A stretch of DNA of 64,000 bases, from NCBI GenBank assembly GCA_021776235.1, contig JAJFGG010000018.1, forward strand, positions 1-64,000, given 5' to 3'. Below are positions 48,118-58,739 of this stretch, one piece after another (the stretch's first letter is position 1; each line of letters starts with the position of its first letter). The position numbers and the translations under genes were made by a program. This DNA is from Alphaproteobacteria bacterium (GTDB lineage: Bacteria; Pseudomonadota; Alphaproteobacteria; GCA-2731375). Below the pieces are notes generated by a model. That model did no database searches and was not told where the DNA came from. It worked only from the letters and a program-made list of their open reading frames with translations.

Positions 48118-51100
48118 TACCCAGCGACCCGGTTTTCGGATTTCAGTGGCACCTTCGCGATGTCCTTGGCGTCGATGCCGATCTGAACGTTACCGAGGTC
48201 TGGGACGATTATCAGGGCAACGGCGTCGTGGTCGGTATCCTCGACGACGGTATCGATTACCTGCACCAGGATCTCGCCACGGCCTACCGGCAGGACCTGG
48301 ACTACGACATTGTCGACAACGACAACGATGCCTTCGCCAGCGCGGCGAGCGATGCCCATGGCACGGCTGTCGCCGGCATGATCGCCGGGGCGATCAACGG
48401 CGCAGGTAGCGTCGGCGTGGCGCCCGGGGCCGACATCAGCGGCATTCGATTGAATACCGCCCAGACATTCGATGATTTGGTCCCGCACGCCCAGGCGGCA
48501 CTCGAGTTTATGGATACGTTCGACGTTGCCAACTTTAGCTGGCGGATCACCAGTATTTATTTCAGGGATAATTTCCTGTCGGGGCAGCTCACCGGCATCT
48601 CCACGGCGCTTCGCGACGCCGCAAGTACCGGCCGCGGTGGCCTCGGCACGGTGGTGACGACCGCCGCCGGCAACGAGGGCGAAACTGGCGATAACGTCAA
48701 CTACCACAATCTCAAGAATTCGCAATTTGGCATCACGGTCGGATCGATCGACCGCGACGGGAACATGGCTGCCGACAGCACCCCCGGCGCCGCCGTCCTG
48801 GTTTCCGCGCCGGGCGCATCCGTCGTGACCACGGACGGCCGCGGCAACAGCGGCTACGTCGCTGGGGATTATGTGCAACTCTCGGGCACGTCGTTCGCCG
48901 CTCCGGCGGTCGCCGGCGTGGCGGCGCTGATGCTCGAGGCCAATTCGGCCCTCGGCTATCGCGACGTACAGGAAATCCTGGCCTACAGCGCCCGCAACCC
49001 GCTTGCCAGCAGCGCCGGCTGGCAGAACAATGGCGCCGAGAATTGGAATGGCGGCGGCTTGCAGTATCGGCACGACTACGGCTTCGGCCTGGTTGACGCC
49101 CACGCCGCCGTCCGCCTGGCGGAAACCTGGAACGACCAGAGCACCTACGCCAACCGGCAGACCGCCAGCGAGACCTCCATCGACTTCCGGCCGATCACCG
49201 ACAACGGTACGATCACGGACGATCTCTCGATCAGCGGGACCGGTATCGAGATCCAGCATATCGAGGTTGGTCTCAGCATCACCCACCCCTTTATCGGCGA
49301 TCTCTCGGTCGAGATCACCTCGCCCTCGGGGACCACGAGCACCCTGGTCAACCGGCCCGGCTTGAGCGCGTCCAGCCCCTTTGGCTCAGGCGCGGACAAC
49401 ATCAACTTCACCTTGTCCAGTGTGCATTTCCTGGGCGAGAGCTTCGACGGCACCTGGACCCTGACCGTAAGCGACAATGATGCGACCTTTGTCGGCACCC
49501 TCAACGCCTGGTCGCTGACCGCCTACGGCGATACGCAAGACGACGACGATACCTATATCTACACGGATGAATTCGCCGGCTATGGCACCGGTGCCCGGGC
49601 CGTGCTGAATGACGCCGCGGGCGCCGACACCATCAATACTGCAGCGGTCACCTCTTCGGTGTCGGTGAACCTGAATGCCGGGTCGACCAGCACCATTGCC
49701 GGCAGCAGCCTGACGATCGGCGCCGGCACCAGCATCGAGAATGCCACATCGGGCGACGGCAACGATACCCTTACCGGTAACAGCCAGGCCAACATTCTGC
49801 GCGGCGGGCGCGGCCAGGATGTCCTCAACGGCGCCGACGCGAACGACATACTCGACGGCGGCGCCGGTGACGATATTCTGACCGGCGGTTCCGGCGACGA
49901 TACTCTGACGGGCGGTCTTGGTGCCGACACGCTCAGGGGCGGTGCTGGCAGTGATGCGCTGGACGGCGGCGGCGGCTTCGACGTGGCCGACTATCAGTTG
50001 GCGGCGGCGGCGGTGACCGTGAACCTGGCAACGGGCATCCATGGCGGTGAGGCCGCCGGCGACAGCTATATTAGCATTGAAAGGATTCTGGGCTCGGACG
50101 GTTTCGGCGACACGCTGATCGGCGGCGCCGGGGATAGTCAGCTGTACGGCAACGGCGGTAGCGACTGGCTGCAAGGCGGTGCCGGCAATGACACGCTTCG
50201 CGGCGGCAGAGGCAACGATTTGTTTGTCATCGGCCAAAATGAAGGCGATGACGTTATCGATGACTTCCAAGCCGGCCCAGGTTTGATCGACCGGATCGAT
50301 TTATCTGCGAGGTCCGATGTGGCCAGTTTGTCTGGTCTGCTTGCCATTGCATCAGATAATTCGGTGGATACGACCCTATCATTCGGAAATAGCGATTCAC
50401 TACTCCTCAGGGGCGTGCGCAAAGCTGACTTAAGAGACGATGATTTCATTTTTCGGGCTAACGTTCCTCCGGTGGTGACGGCGTCAAGTGTCACGGTATC
50501 GCACGATGCCTCTGTCTCGGTCAGCACTCTGCTGAGCTTCAGCGACGGCGATGGCGATACGGCGGCGAGCTATTCATTCTGGGACTCTGGCACGGGTCCG
50601 TCGAGCGGCTATTTTGCCGTCAATGGTGTCCGGCAGGGCTCGCTCCAGAGCATCAGCGTTGCGGCCGCGGATCTGAACAGCGTGACCCTGGTGGGCGGCA
50701 GCGGACCCGGCACCGACCAGCTCTGGGTGCGCGCCTCCGACGGCCTATCTACAACGGATTGGTTGCCCTTCGTTATGACGACGACGAACCAGGCGCCGGA
50801 CCTGACGGCGTCGGATGTCTCGCTGAATGGCGGGTCCGGCGTTTCGCTTGCCTCCCTGTTGGGCTACAGCGACGGCGACGGCGATGCGGCTGTGCGCTAT
50901 CAGTTCCGCGACCAGGACAGCGGCCCGAACAGCGCCTATATCGCAGTGGGCGGTGTGCAGCGTAGCGCGGGCGCGACGCACGAGGTTCTGGCCGGTGACC
51001 TTGGCGGGGTGACGGTTGTTGGCGGTCTGCAGCCGGGCATCAACACGGATACGCTTCGTGTGCGGGCTTCCGATGGCGCGGAGTGGAGCGCCTGGCAGAG

Positions 51101-52082
51101 CCTGACGGTGACCTCGGACGGCCCGGAAGCACCGGCCTTGACGGCCTCGGATGTCACGCTGTTGCACGATGCCAGCGTCTCGGTCAGCACTCTGCTGAGC
51201 TTCAGCGACGGCGATGGCGATGCGGCGGCGAGCTATTCATTCTGGGACTCTGGCGCGGACCCGTCGAGCGGCTATTTTGCCGTCAATGGTGTCCGGCAGG
51301 GCGCGGTCCAGAGCATCAGCGTTGCGGCCGCGGATCTGAACAGCGTGACCCTGGTGGGCGGCAGCGGACCCGGCACCGACCAGCTTTGGGTGCGTGGCTC
51401 CGACGGTGTTTTCCTGACCGATTGGATCCCCTTCGTTATGACGACGACGAACCAGGCGCCGGCCCTGGCGGCCTCGGATGTCACGTTGTTGCACGATGCC
51501 AGTGTCTCGGTCAGCACTCTGCTGAGCTTCAGCGATGGCGATGGCGATGCGGCGGCGAGCTATTCATTCTGGGACTCTGGCGCGGACCCGTCGAGCGGCG
51601 ATTTTGCCGTCAATGGTGTCCGGCAGGGCTCGCTCCAGAGCATCAGCGTTGCGGCCGCGGATCTGAACAGCGTGAGCCTGGTGGGCGGCAGCGGCCCCGG
51701 CACCGACCAGCTCTGGGTGCGCGGCTCCGACGGTCTTTCCCTGACCGATTGGATCCCCTTCGTTATGACGACGGTTGCCGCCGGCGTAGCCTTGAGCGGA
51801 AGTTCAGGTGGGGAAAATGTCCTGATCGGCAGTGATGGCGACGACCTGTTCGTCTTCGCCGACGGCTCAGGCGCCGACACCGTGCAAGACTTCATTGTTG
51901 GCGCCCAATCGGATGATGTTCTCGATGTCGCTGCCTTCGGTTTCGCCGACCTGACGGCGCTTCTAGCCGTGACCAGCCAGCAGGGCAGCGACGCGGTAAT
52001 CGCGCTCGACAGCGACGATCAGGTCACGCTGATCGGTGTCGATAAATCAAACCTGCACGCGGATGATTTTTTGTTTGCCTAG
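48111..52082 (+). CDS. S8 subtilisin-like protease with P-domain, RTX repeats and tandem C-terminal repeats (predicted T1SS substrate)
   Basis: VVGILDDGIDY, AHGTAVAGMIAG, LSGTSFAAPAVAGVAALML; proprotein-convertase P-domain; GGxGxDxL nonapeptides. Confidence 0.94.
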   Translation: MVIPSDPVFGFQWHLRDVLGVDADLNVTEVWDDYQGNGVVVGILDDGIDYLHQDLATAYRQDLDYDIVDNDNDAFASAASDAHGTAVAGMIAGAINGAGSVGVAPGADISGIRLNTAQTFDDLVPHAQAALEFMDTFDVANFSWRITSIYFRDNFLSGQLTGISTALRDAASTGRGGLGTVVTTAAGNEGETGDNVNYHNLKNSQFGITVGSIDRDGNMAADSTPGAAVLVSAPGASVVTTDGRGNSGYVAGDYVQLSGTSFAAPAVAGVAALMLEANSALGYRDVQEILAYSARNPLASSAGWQNNGAENWNGGGLQYRHDYGFGLVDAHAAVRLAETWNDQSTYANRQTASETSIDFRPITDNGTITDDLSISGTGIEIQHIEVGLSITHPFIGDLSVEITSPSGTTSTLVNRPGLSASSPFGSGADNINFTLSSVHFLGESFDGTWTLTVSDNDATFVGTLNAWSLTAYGDTQDDDDTYIYTDEFAGYGTGARAVLNDAAGADTINTAAVTSSVSVNLNAGSTSTIAGSSLTIGAGTSIENATSGDGNDTLTGNSQANILRGGRGQDVLNGADANDILDGGAGDDILTGGSGDDTLTGGLGADTLRGGAGSDALDGGGGFDVADYQLAAAAVTVNLATGIHGGEAAGDSYISIERILGSDGFGDTLIGGAGDSQLYGNGGSDWLQGGAGNDTLRGGRGNDLFVIGQNEGDDVIDDFQAGPGLIDRIDLSARSDVASLSGLLAIASDNSVDTTLSFGNSDSLLLRGVRKADLRDDDFIFRANVPPVVTASSVTVSHDASVSVSTLLSFSDGDGDTAASYSFWDSGTGPSSGYFAVNGVRQGSLQSISVAAADLNSVTLVGGSGPGTDQLWVRASDGLSTTDWLPFVMTTTNQAPDLTASDVSLNGGSGVSLASLLGYSDGDGDAAVRYQFRDQDSGPNSAYIAVGGVQRSAGATHEVLAGDLGGVTVVGGLQPGINTDTLRVRASDGAEWSAWQSLTVTSDGPEAPALTASDVTLLHDASVSVSTLLSFSDGDGDAAASYSFWDSGADPSSGYFAVNGVRQGAVQSISVAAADLNSVTLVGGSGPGTDQLWVRGSDGVFLTDWIPFVMTTTNQAPALAASDVTLLHDASVSVSTLLSFSDGDGDAAASYSFWDSGADPSSGDFAVNGVRQGSLQSISVAAADLNSVSLVGGSGPGTDQLWVRGSDGLSLTDWIPFVMTTVAAGVALSGSSGGENVLIGSDGDDLFVFADGSGADTVQDFIVGAQSDDVLDVAAFGFADLTALLAVTSQQGSDAVIALDSDDQVTLIGVDKSNLHADDFLFA
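50481..51777 (+). repeat. Four tandem repeats of about 327 bp (109 aa), three near-identical
   Basis: Units starting at 50481, 50808 (diverged, about 336 bp), 51144, 51471; SVSTLLSFSDGDGDAAASYSFWDSGADPSSG repeated. Confidence 0.92.
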
Positions 52083-52194
52083 CCTGGATGTCCATGTGGC
52101 CGGTTTAGTCTGGCATTTTCCTGGCAACGCCGCATCCTGCTGCATGGTCGCAAAGTGGTAATAGCCTCGGAACCAGGAGGACCGCTTGCGATCT

Positions 52195-52820
52195 CTATCC
52201 TGCCCGCTTCCGAGCACCAACCCCTGGCATCGGCAACCGGCTCTGAGTTACAAGGCGCTTCCGCAGTAAGTTAATTCGAACCGTAGTTCCTATATCAAGG
52301 GAGCTGTCAATGCTGATGGCGCCATCATGCAGCCGGACCAGTCCATCTGCGATTGGCAAACCAAGACCGGCACCATGATGTTCGCGCGAATACTCGCTCT
52401 CCACTTGACCAAATGCAGTCAAAATTGCCTCGACCTTGTCTTCAGGATGCCTTCTCCGGTGTCGGATACGTTGATTTGAAACCATTCCTCCCCCGAAATC
52501 TTCGTGGAAATCACAACCGCTCCGTGTGGCAGGCAATATTTCACGGCATTTTCAATGATGCTCTCAAGTACGAGACCGAGTTTAGCCTTGTCGCCGACAA
52601 AATTTACCGGACGCTCGGCGTCGATAAATCGCAATGAGAGACGTTTTTCCCGGGCTCTGGTGTCGAACTTCGCGATCGTTTCCCGCAACAAAGCCGACAG
52701 TTCGAAGGTTGCCTCGTCGAGTAATACGCTGCCATCGTACAGCATTGCCATATGGAGCGCGGGATCAAGGATTTGCAACAGGTTACTTCGTGGCGCGAAC
52801 CGAACCGAAGAGCCCCTCTG
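52195..52820 (-). pseudogene. Histidine kinase remnant (dimerisation/HATPase region), frameshifted and lacking an N-terminus
   Basis: GDKAKLGLVLESIIENAVKYC...VSDTGEGI in one frame continuing as PEDKVEAILTAFGQVESEYSREHHGAGLGLPIADGLVRLHDG in another. Confidence 0.85.
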
Positions 52821-52905
52821 TTTGGTGTCTCGCGCGCCACTAATCCTAACAATCCAATAGCTTTTCGACTCTTACGAATGGGATCCACCCATTGGAATTG
52901 GACCC

Positions 52906-53847
52906 CTAGGATAATGCCGTACGCAGGCGGTCGGCCGCCAGCGACTGCGCCTTTATGGAATCATCCAGCAGCGGCGCCATGGAGAAGAAGCCGTGGATCA
53001 TACCCTCGAAATCCACATGCTCGCAGGTGACGCCTTCGGCGTTAAGCCGCTCGCTGCATTCCCGGCCCTCGTGGTTAAGGATATCGCATTCCGCCGTGAT
53101 CAACAGGGCCGGCGGCAGGCCGGCAAAGCTGGCTGCCCGGGCAGGGGAGGCGCGCCAGTCGGCCAGTTCCTGGTCACTGTTCAGGTAATGCTCGCGAAAA
53201 TAGGGCACCGATGCCGCCATCAGGGGGCCATAGCCTACGCCATAGGTATCGTAGGTCGGCGTGCCGCCCGTGTAGTCCATCACCGGGTAGACCAATAACT
53301 GATAGGCAATGGCCAGGCTATCGTCGTTGTCGCGGGCCATCAGCGAGACCACCAGGGCCAGATTACCCCCGGCGCTGTCGCCGCCCACGGCAATGCGGTC
53401 GGCCCGGACCCCCATGGCGCCGGCGTTGTCCGACAGCCATTTCGCGGCGGCGTAACTATCAACGACCGCAGCCGGGAACTTAGCCTCTGGTCCCATGCGG
53501 TAATCCACGGACATGACGACGATATTGGCGTCACGGCACATGGCCCGGGCGACGGAATCGTGTGTGTCCATGCTGCCGATGACATGGCCCCCGCCATGAA
53601 AATAGACCAAGGCGCCCAAGCCGTCGCCGGCCCCTTCCGGGCGATAGACCCGCACCGGAATGTCGCCATCGGGTCCGGGAATGCTGCGGTCCTCCACCGA
53701 AGCCAGTTCAATGGGCGGAATATTGCGCGCCCGCACACCGGCTTCCATCTGCTCGCGGGCGTCGACCGGGCTCAATTCATGCATCGGTTTCAGGCCCAGG
53801 GCCTTCATCGCTTCCAATAATTCCACCAACTGTGGTTTCATAGCCAT
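52906..53847 (-). CDS. Alpha/beta hydrolase (hormone-sensitive lipase family)
   Basis: YFHGGGHVIGS, GGDSAGGNLA, C-terminal HGF. Confidence 0.94.
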   Translation of the reverse strand: MAMKPQLVELLEAMKALGLKPMHELSPVDAREQMEAGVRARNIPPIELASVEDRSIPGPDGDIPVRVYRPEGAGDGLGALVYFHGGGHVIGSMDTHDSVARAMCRDANIVVMSVDYRMGPEAKFPAAVVDSYAAAKWLSDNAGAMGVRADRIAVGGDSAGGNLALVVSLMARDNDDSLAIAYQLLVYPVMDYTGGTPTYDTYGVGYGPLMAASVPYFREHYLNSDQELADWRASPARAASFAGLPPALLITAECDILNHEGRECSERLNAEGVTCEHVDFEGMIHGFFSMAPLLDDSIKAQSLAADRLRTALS

Positions 53848-53877
53848 GATAGAATTTCCTTCACAATTTTGATAAAT

Positions 53878-54639
53878 TCAGTACTGCACGCTCTGGGTCA
53901 GGGCGCCATCCACCAGCAAATTGGTGCCGCTAATAAAGCTGGCCAAGGGACTGCAAAGAAAGACCGTAGCATCGGCCACTTCTTGCGGCGTTCCCATGCG
54001 GCCCATGGGGTTCAGGCCCAGGGCGCCCTTGAAGATTTCCGGTGTTTCCTGTTCCCGTTGATGCCAGACTCCGCCCTCGAAATATATCGTACCCGGCGAG
54101 ACCACGTTGACGCGCAAGCCTTTGGGCGCGAGTTCATGGGCCAGGTTGGACATGTGGTTGATCAGGGCCGCCTTCATGGTGTTATAGGCCCGGACGCCAC
54201 CAAAATATTGCAGAGCCGCAACCGAGCCGATGGCGACAATGGCGCCGGCATCGGATTTTTCCAAATGGGGCTGGGCCGCCCGCACCGTATGGATGGTGCC
54301 CATGACGTCGGTTTCAAAGGCGGTGCGCCAGGCTTCATCGGTATCCGTGCCGGCCATGGCCGAGACGTTCACAACCAATATATCCAAGCCACCCAGGTCG
54401 TCCGCCGCCGCGTCGATCCAGGCCTGCAACGCCGCACCGTCGGACACATCGACGCTGGCTCCGGTGGCCTGTACACCCATACTCGTCAATGCCGACACGG
54501 TTTGCGCCACTTCTTCCCCGTTGCGGGCGCAGACCGCCAGATCAGCGCCTTCCCTGGCCAGGCGCTCGGCGATGGCGCGGCCAATGCCCCTGGTGCCGCC
54601 CGTGACCAGGGCCTTCCGGCCCTTCAGTCCCAAATCCAT
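53878..54639 (-). CDS. SDR family oxidoreductase
   Basis: TGGTRGIGRAIAERLA, YNTMKAALINHM, SGTNLLVDGALTQ. Confidence 0.93.
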   Translation of the reverse strand: MDLGLKGRKALVTGGTRGIGRAIAERLAREGADLAVCARNGEEVAQTVSALTSMGVQATGASVDVSDGAALQAWIDAAADDLGGLDILVVNVSAMAGTDTDEAWRTAFETDVMGTIHTVRAAQPHLEKSDAGAIVAIGSVAALQYFGGVRAYNTMKAALINHMSNLAHELAPKGLRVNVVSPGTIYFEGGVWHQREQETPEIFKGALGLNPMGRMGTPQEVADATVFLCSPLASFISGTNLLVDGALTQSVQY

Positions 54640-55019
54640 AGTGTTACCTTCCCAAATTTGTACATGCGGCGAATGCTAGCATGGTCATGGGCGAAGAACA
54701 GCAACAGCAGGCCAAAAAAATAGAGCCAGAGGTCTATCCCTGCGCCAGGTGGGGCAAGATTTTGTATTGGTGACCTCGTCCAGCCAGACAGTTCAAGGCA
54801 ATGGCTACAGACGATGCCGGGCAGGGCGCAGATGTGCTCGTCCTGGTGTCAATCGCCAGGCGCGAAGCTTCAACCTGGGCAATAACCACGGGCCGGCCTG
54901 ACGCCTCGAATACAGCTGCGCGCATCTGAGCTTCCTTTCCCGCCATTGTGATTACTATTCTGATGGCGTTATTGTCGAAGCAGCTATCATCGAACGCAAG
55001 ATGGAATGATCGACCGCCC

Positions 55020-56081
55020 ATGATCGAACAAGCAATGACCAGTATTCTGGACCCGGCAAATTTTCCCGATGGATTTTCCGATGCCGAAGCCCTGGAAGAA
55101 TTTATGACCCGGCCGTCACAGGCCCTGATTGACGATCTCAGCCAACTTGATGGTGACATCATGGTGTTGGGCGTCGGCGGCAAGATGGGTCCGACGCTTG
55201 CCCGCCTGGCCAAGCGGGCCGCACCGGATAAACGCGTCGTCGGTGTTGCCCGCTTTTCCGAAGCCGGTCTGGCCGAACAATTGCAACAGCACGGCGTCGA
55301 TACAATTACCTGTGACCTGCTGGATAGAGATGCGGTGGCTGAACTGCCGGACGTGGCCAACATCATCTTCATGGCCGGGCGCAAATTCGGCTCGGCCGGG
55401 GCCGAGGAACTGACTTGGGCCATGAATGTGCATGTTCCGGCGCTGGTGGCCGAACGCTTTCAGAAATCCCGCATCGTTGCCTTCTCCACTGGCTGCGTCT
55501 ATCCCTTCGTACCGATAGAGTCCCAAGGTGCGACAGAGGCCATGACGGCCACGCCGCCGCCTGGCGAGTACGCAAATTCCTGCGTCGGGCGCGAGCGGAT
55601 GTTCCAGCATTTCTCCAACCAATTCGGTACGCCGGGACGCATCATCCGCCTGAATTATGCCATCGATATGCGCTATGGCGTGCTACACGATGTAGCGGCC
55701 AAGGTTTGGGCCGGCGAGGTGATTGATTTGAGCATGGGCCATGTCAACGTAATCTGGCAAGGCGATGCCAATGCCCAGGTCCTGCGCGCGCTATGCCATT
55801 GCACCACCCCGCCCAGCCCCTTGAACGTTTCGGGCCCGGAGACCACCGCGGTCGCCTGGCTGGCTCAGGCTTTTGCGGAACGCCTTGGCAAACCAGCCTT
55901 GCTGAAGGGGCAACCGGAAAAAATGGCCTGGCTGATCAACACCGCCGAAGCAACGAAACTATTCGGCTATCCTATGGTGCCCCTGCATTGCATGGTCGAT
56001 TGGGTTGCCAATTGGATACGCGGGGAGGGGGGCAGTTTGGGCAAGCCAACACATTTCGAAGTGCGGGATGGCAACTATTGA
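55020..56081 (+). CDS. NAD-dependent epimerase/dehydratase family protein
   Basis: IMVLGVGGKMGPTLARLA Rossmann motif, NIIFMAGRKFGSAG, FSTGCVYPFV. Confidence 0.82.
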   Translation: MIEQAMTSILDPANFPDGFSDAEALEEFMTRPSQALIDDLSQLDGDIMVLGVGGKMGPTLARLAKRAAPDKRVVGVARFSEAGLAEQLQQHGVDTITCDLLDRDAVAELPDVANIIFMAGRKFGSAGAEELTWAMNVHVPALVAERFQKSRIVAFSTGCVYPFVPIESQGATEAMTATPPPGEYANSCVGRERMFQHFSNQFGTPGRIIRLNYAIDMRYGVLHDVAAKVWAGEVIDLSMGHVNVIWQGDANAQVLRALCHCTTPPSPLNVSGPETTAVAWLAQAFAERLGKPALLKGQPEKMAWLINTAEATKLFGYPMVPLHCMVDWVANWIRGEGGSLGKPTHFEVRDGNY

Positions 56082-56922
56082 TAATCTGACCTGGGGCAAG
56101 CTGGCGCGGTCCGAAATCGCGCAGGCGGTTGCCCTGAATGCCGAGGCCGGTTGGAACCAATCCGCCGCCGATTGGCAATTCATGCTGGAACGGGGCGAGG
56201 GCACCGGGGTCAGCGGACCGGACTTGATGGCGACCTCCATGCTGCTGCCGTACGGGGACCGATTTGCCTGGATCGCGATGATACTGGTGACCGCCAAATG
56301 GCAACGGCAGGGCCTGGCCAGTGCCTTGATGCGCCGCTGTATCGCGCGCGCCGAGGCCTTGAACCTTGTGCCCGGACTGGATGCGACAGAGGCCGGACGC
56401 AAGGTTTATTTGCCCCTGGGCTTTCAGGATATCTACCCGCTGACCCGTTGGCAGGCGGACGCCCCTGATGTCGGCGGAGTGAACCGGAGCGCCGGCCTGC
56501 GGCCCATGCTTGTGGAGGACCTGGGCGCGGTCGCGGCCTGGGACGCGGATATCTTCGGCGCCCCGCGCGGTGAATTGTTGGCGCATTTGCACGGCCGATG
56601 CCCTGAACGCGCCTTTCTGTTGGAAAGCGGCGGCCAAATTCAAGGTTTTGTGCTGGCCCGCGATGGCCGCCTGGCGACGCAGATTGGCCCTTTATCAAGC
56701 AATTCCAACGACGCTGCCATCGCATTATTGCAATCCGCCTTGGCGAATATTGCAGGCCCGGTTTTCCTGGATGCCGCAGATCACCATAGAGTGATGAGCC
56801 AATGGCTGGCGGGTAAGGGCTTTAGCAGGCAACGAGGCTATATGCGCATGCTGTTGGATCGAAGCATGCCAATTGACAATCCGGACAAGGTTTTTTTGAT
56901 TGCGGGCCCTGAACTTGGCTAG
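56068..56922 (+). CDS. GNAT family N-acetyltransferase, two-domain
   Basis: ILVTAKWQRQGLASALMRRCIARAEAL, GFQDIYPLTRWQ; overlaps upstream gene. Confidence 0.85.
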   Translation: MATIDNLTWGKLARSEIAQAVALNAEAGWNQSAADWQFMLERGEGTGVSGPDLMATSMLLPYGDRFAWIAMILVTAKWQRQGLASALMRRCIARAEALNLVPGLDATEAGRKVYLPLGFQDIYPLTRWQADAPDVGGVNRSAGLRPMLVEDLGAVAAWDADIFGAPRGELLAHLHGRCPERAFLLESGGQIQGFVLARDGRLATQIGPLSSNSNDAAIALLQSALANIAGPVFLDAADHHRVMSQWLAGKGFSRQRGYMRMLLDRSMPIDNPDKVFLIAGPELG

Positions 56923-56957
56923 AAGGCGTGCAACATGGCCAACGGGATAACCGTCTG

Positions 56958-57587
56958 ATGACTGATTTGGCGTCCATCGTGGTGAGGCCGGCGCTGCCGG
57001 AGCAGGGGGAACGCGCGGCGGAACTGATTTATTCCACCGCGCGGCCGATCTTTGATTTCATGTATGGCGCTGACGCGGAATTTCGCACCCGCTTGCTGGC
57101 CCTGCAATGGCGGGCGGAAGAGGGCCTGGTCAGTCATCGTCACGCCATGGGCGCCTATAGCGTTGGTGGCGAACTGGTGGGATTGGAACTTGGCTTTGAT
57201 CACGGCGCCGAAGCCGCGGCTTTTGCCGGGACTCGGGCCGCAGTTCGGGAAAACACCACGGCGGACGAGTTTGAGCGGATAGGGATGGCCGCGCGTCAGT
57301 TGACTTATCTGACGGCGTTTACACCCGACGGAAATTACTGTGTCCACAATCTGGCCGTGACCGACAGCGCCAATATTCCGGGGCTGGGCCGGCGATTGCT
57401 CGAAGGGGCGTTCGAACGGGCCGCGGCGGCGGGCTACCACAGCGTTTGCCTGGATGTCATCGATGGTAATCCTGCCTACGGCTTTTACCTCCATCTTGGG
57501 ATGCATCTGGGATGCGAAACCCGAATACCCGATCTTATGGAACGGCACGGCATGCCGGCGATCTACCGCATGGTCCGCGACCTTTGA
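56958..57587 (+). CDS. GNAT family N-acetyltransferase
   Basis: VHNLAVTDSANIPGLGRRLLEGAFERAAAAGYHSVCLDVIDGNPAYGFYLHLG. Confidence 0.88.
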   Translation: MTDLASIVVRPALPEQGERAAELIYSTARPIFDFMYGADAEFRTRLLALQWRAEEGLVSHRHAMGAYSVGGELVGLELGFDHGAEAAAFAGTRAAVRENTTADEFERIGMAARQLTYLTAFTPDGNYCVHNLAVTDSANIPGLGRRLLEGAFERAAAAGYHSVCLDVIDGNPAYGFYLHLGMHLGCETRIPDLMERHGMPAIYRMVRDL

Positions 57588-57595
57588 AATAAAAG

Positions 57596-57627
57596 GACCG
57601 CATCCGGCTGTGCGGCCGGACGCGGTC
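57596..57627. terminator. Stem-loop between convergent genes
   Basis: GACCGCATCCGGC-TGTGCG-GCCGGACGCGGTC, 13-bp arms with one mismatch. Confidence 0.65.
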
Positions 57628-57643
57628 ATGTCTTTGTTATGGT

Positions 57644-58636
57644 CTAGCCGCCGAACTTCACGGACATATCCAGGTAGTCGTTGCGATAGGCGCCTTTAAT
57701 GTCGAAGGGTTTATCAAGTTTGAAATAGGCTTCGATCAACTTGTAATCCGCCTCCATGCGAGCCGGATCGAAATAGCCGATGGCGCCATTGCGGGAACTA
57801 TCCGCATCCATCAATTCCTTCACCAGGGCCCAGTTGGCCATGGATGAAGGGCGCTTCAGGCCGCTGTTGGCCTCTATCAGGGCGGTGATGCACGGATCTG
57901 CATCCTTGGCGCAGGCGGCATAGGCCTTTTGCGTCACCTTGACGAAATTCCGCACCACGTCGGGGTTGGCCTTGAGGTAGGCGCCGTTGGCGATGACGGA
58001 ATTGCCGTAGGGATTGACGCCGATGGTTTTGCCGGCGACGAAGCCCATGTCGTCCCCAAATACTTTCTGAAAGATAAAGTGGATATTGTAGAACGAGGTG
58101 GTGACCTGGATTGAATCGGACTTCAGGGCCGCGATTTTGGCGTTGGGCTTGACGTTGACCCAGGTTACGGAATCCGGCGCCATGCCCACCGCCTTGGCGA
58201 AGGCTGGCCACATTTGACGGGCGGCATCCCATGGCGGATTGCCGATTTTCTTGCCGGCAAAGTCCTTGATGCCGGAGATGCCAGAGCTTTTCTTCCAATA
58301 AAAGCCGTAGGGTGAATTGGCGTAGATATTAAAGACCGCGACAAGGTCCGCGCCCTTGCCCTTGTTGACGAGGGCGGTGCCCAGATCGGCGATGCCAAGT
58401 TGATTTTTGCCAATGCCGACGCGCTGCGACGACAGGGTCGAGCCCTTGCCCTGTTCGATTGTCAAATCGATGCCGGCGTCCTTGTACCAGCCTTGCGACT
58501 TGGCCCAATAAACCGGCGCGTGATCGCCGCCCGCGACCCAGTTCAGAATGAAACTGACCTTTTCCGCCGCTTGCGCGGAAGCGCTCGCCAGAACCATGCC
58601 AAATAGCGTGGCGAGGGCGATTTTGAAGATATTCAT
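57644..58636 (-). CDS. ABC transporter substrate-binding protein (NMT1/ThiY-like)
   Basis: Signal peptide MNIFKIALATLFGMVLASASAQA; VSFILNWVAGGDHAPVYWAKSQGWYKDAGIDLTIEQGKGS. Confidence 0.92.
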   Translation of the reverse strand: MNIFKIALATLFGMVLASASAQAAEKVSFILNWVAGGDHAPVYWAKSQGWYKDAGIDLTIEQGKGSTLSSQRVGIGKNQLGIADLGTALVNKGKGADLVAVFNIYANSPYGFYWKKSSGISGIKDFAGKKIGNPPWDAARQMWPAFAKAVGMAPDSVTWVNVKPNAKIAALKSDSIQVTTSFYNIHFIFQKVFGDDMGFVAGKTIGVNPYGNSVIANGAYLKANPDVVRNFVKVTQKAYAACAKDADPCITALIEANSGLKRPSSMANWALVKELMDADSSRNGAIGYFDPARMEADYKLIEAYFKLDKPFDIKGAYRNDYLDMSVKFGG

Positions 58637-58700
58637 GAGTATGCCTCCCTGTATTCCGTTTGGCGCATTGTCTTGCCAAATCGTTGGAACTCCGATAGCT

Positions 58701-58722
58701 CTGGTAACCAATTGGTTACCAG
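58701..58722. promoter_or_regulatory. Perfect 22-bp palindrome, candidate TetR operator
   Basis: CTGGTAACCAATTGGTTACCAG, 17 bp upstream of the tetR ATG and between divergent genes. Confidence 0.85.
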
Positions 58723-58739
58723 AAACATAGGTTGACCTC

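Noticed and set aside
48054-50270. Two long minus-strand ORFs (410 and 294 aa)
   Set aside because: Shadows of the S8/RTX protease; repetitive Ala/Gly/Val composition is typical of antisense to RTX repeats.
51083-51835. 250-aa ORF overlapping the protease repeats
   Set aside because: Alternate frame through the tandem repeats; apparent repetition is inherited from the DNA.
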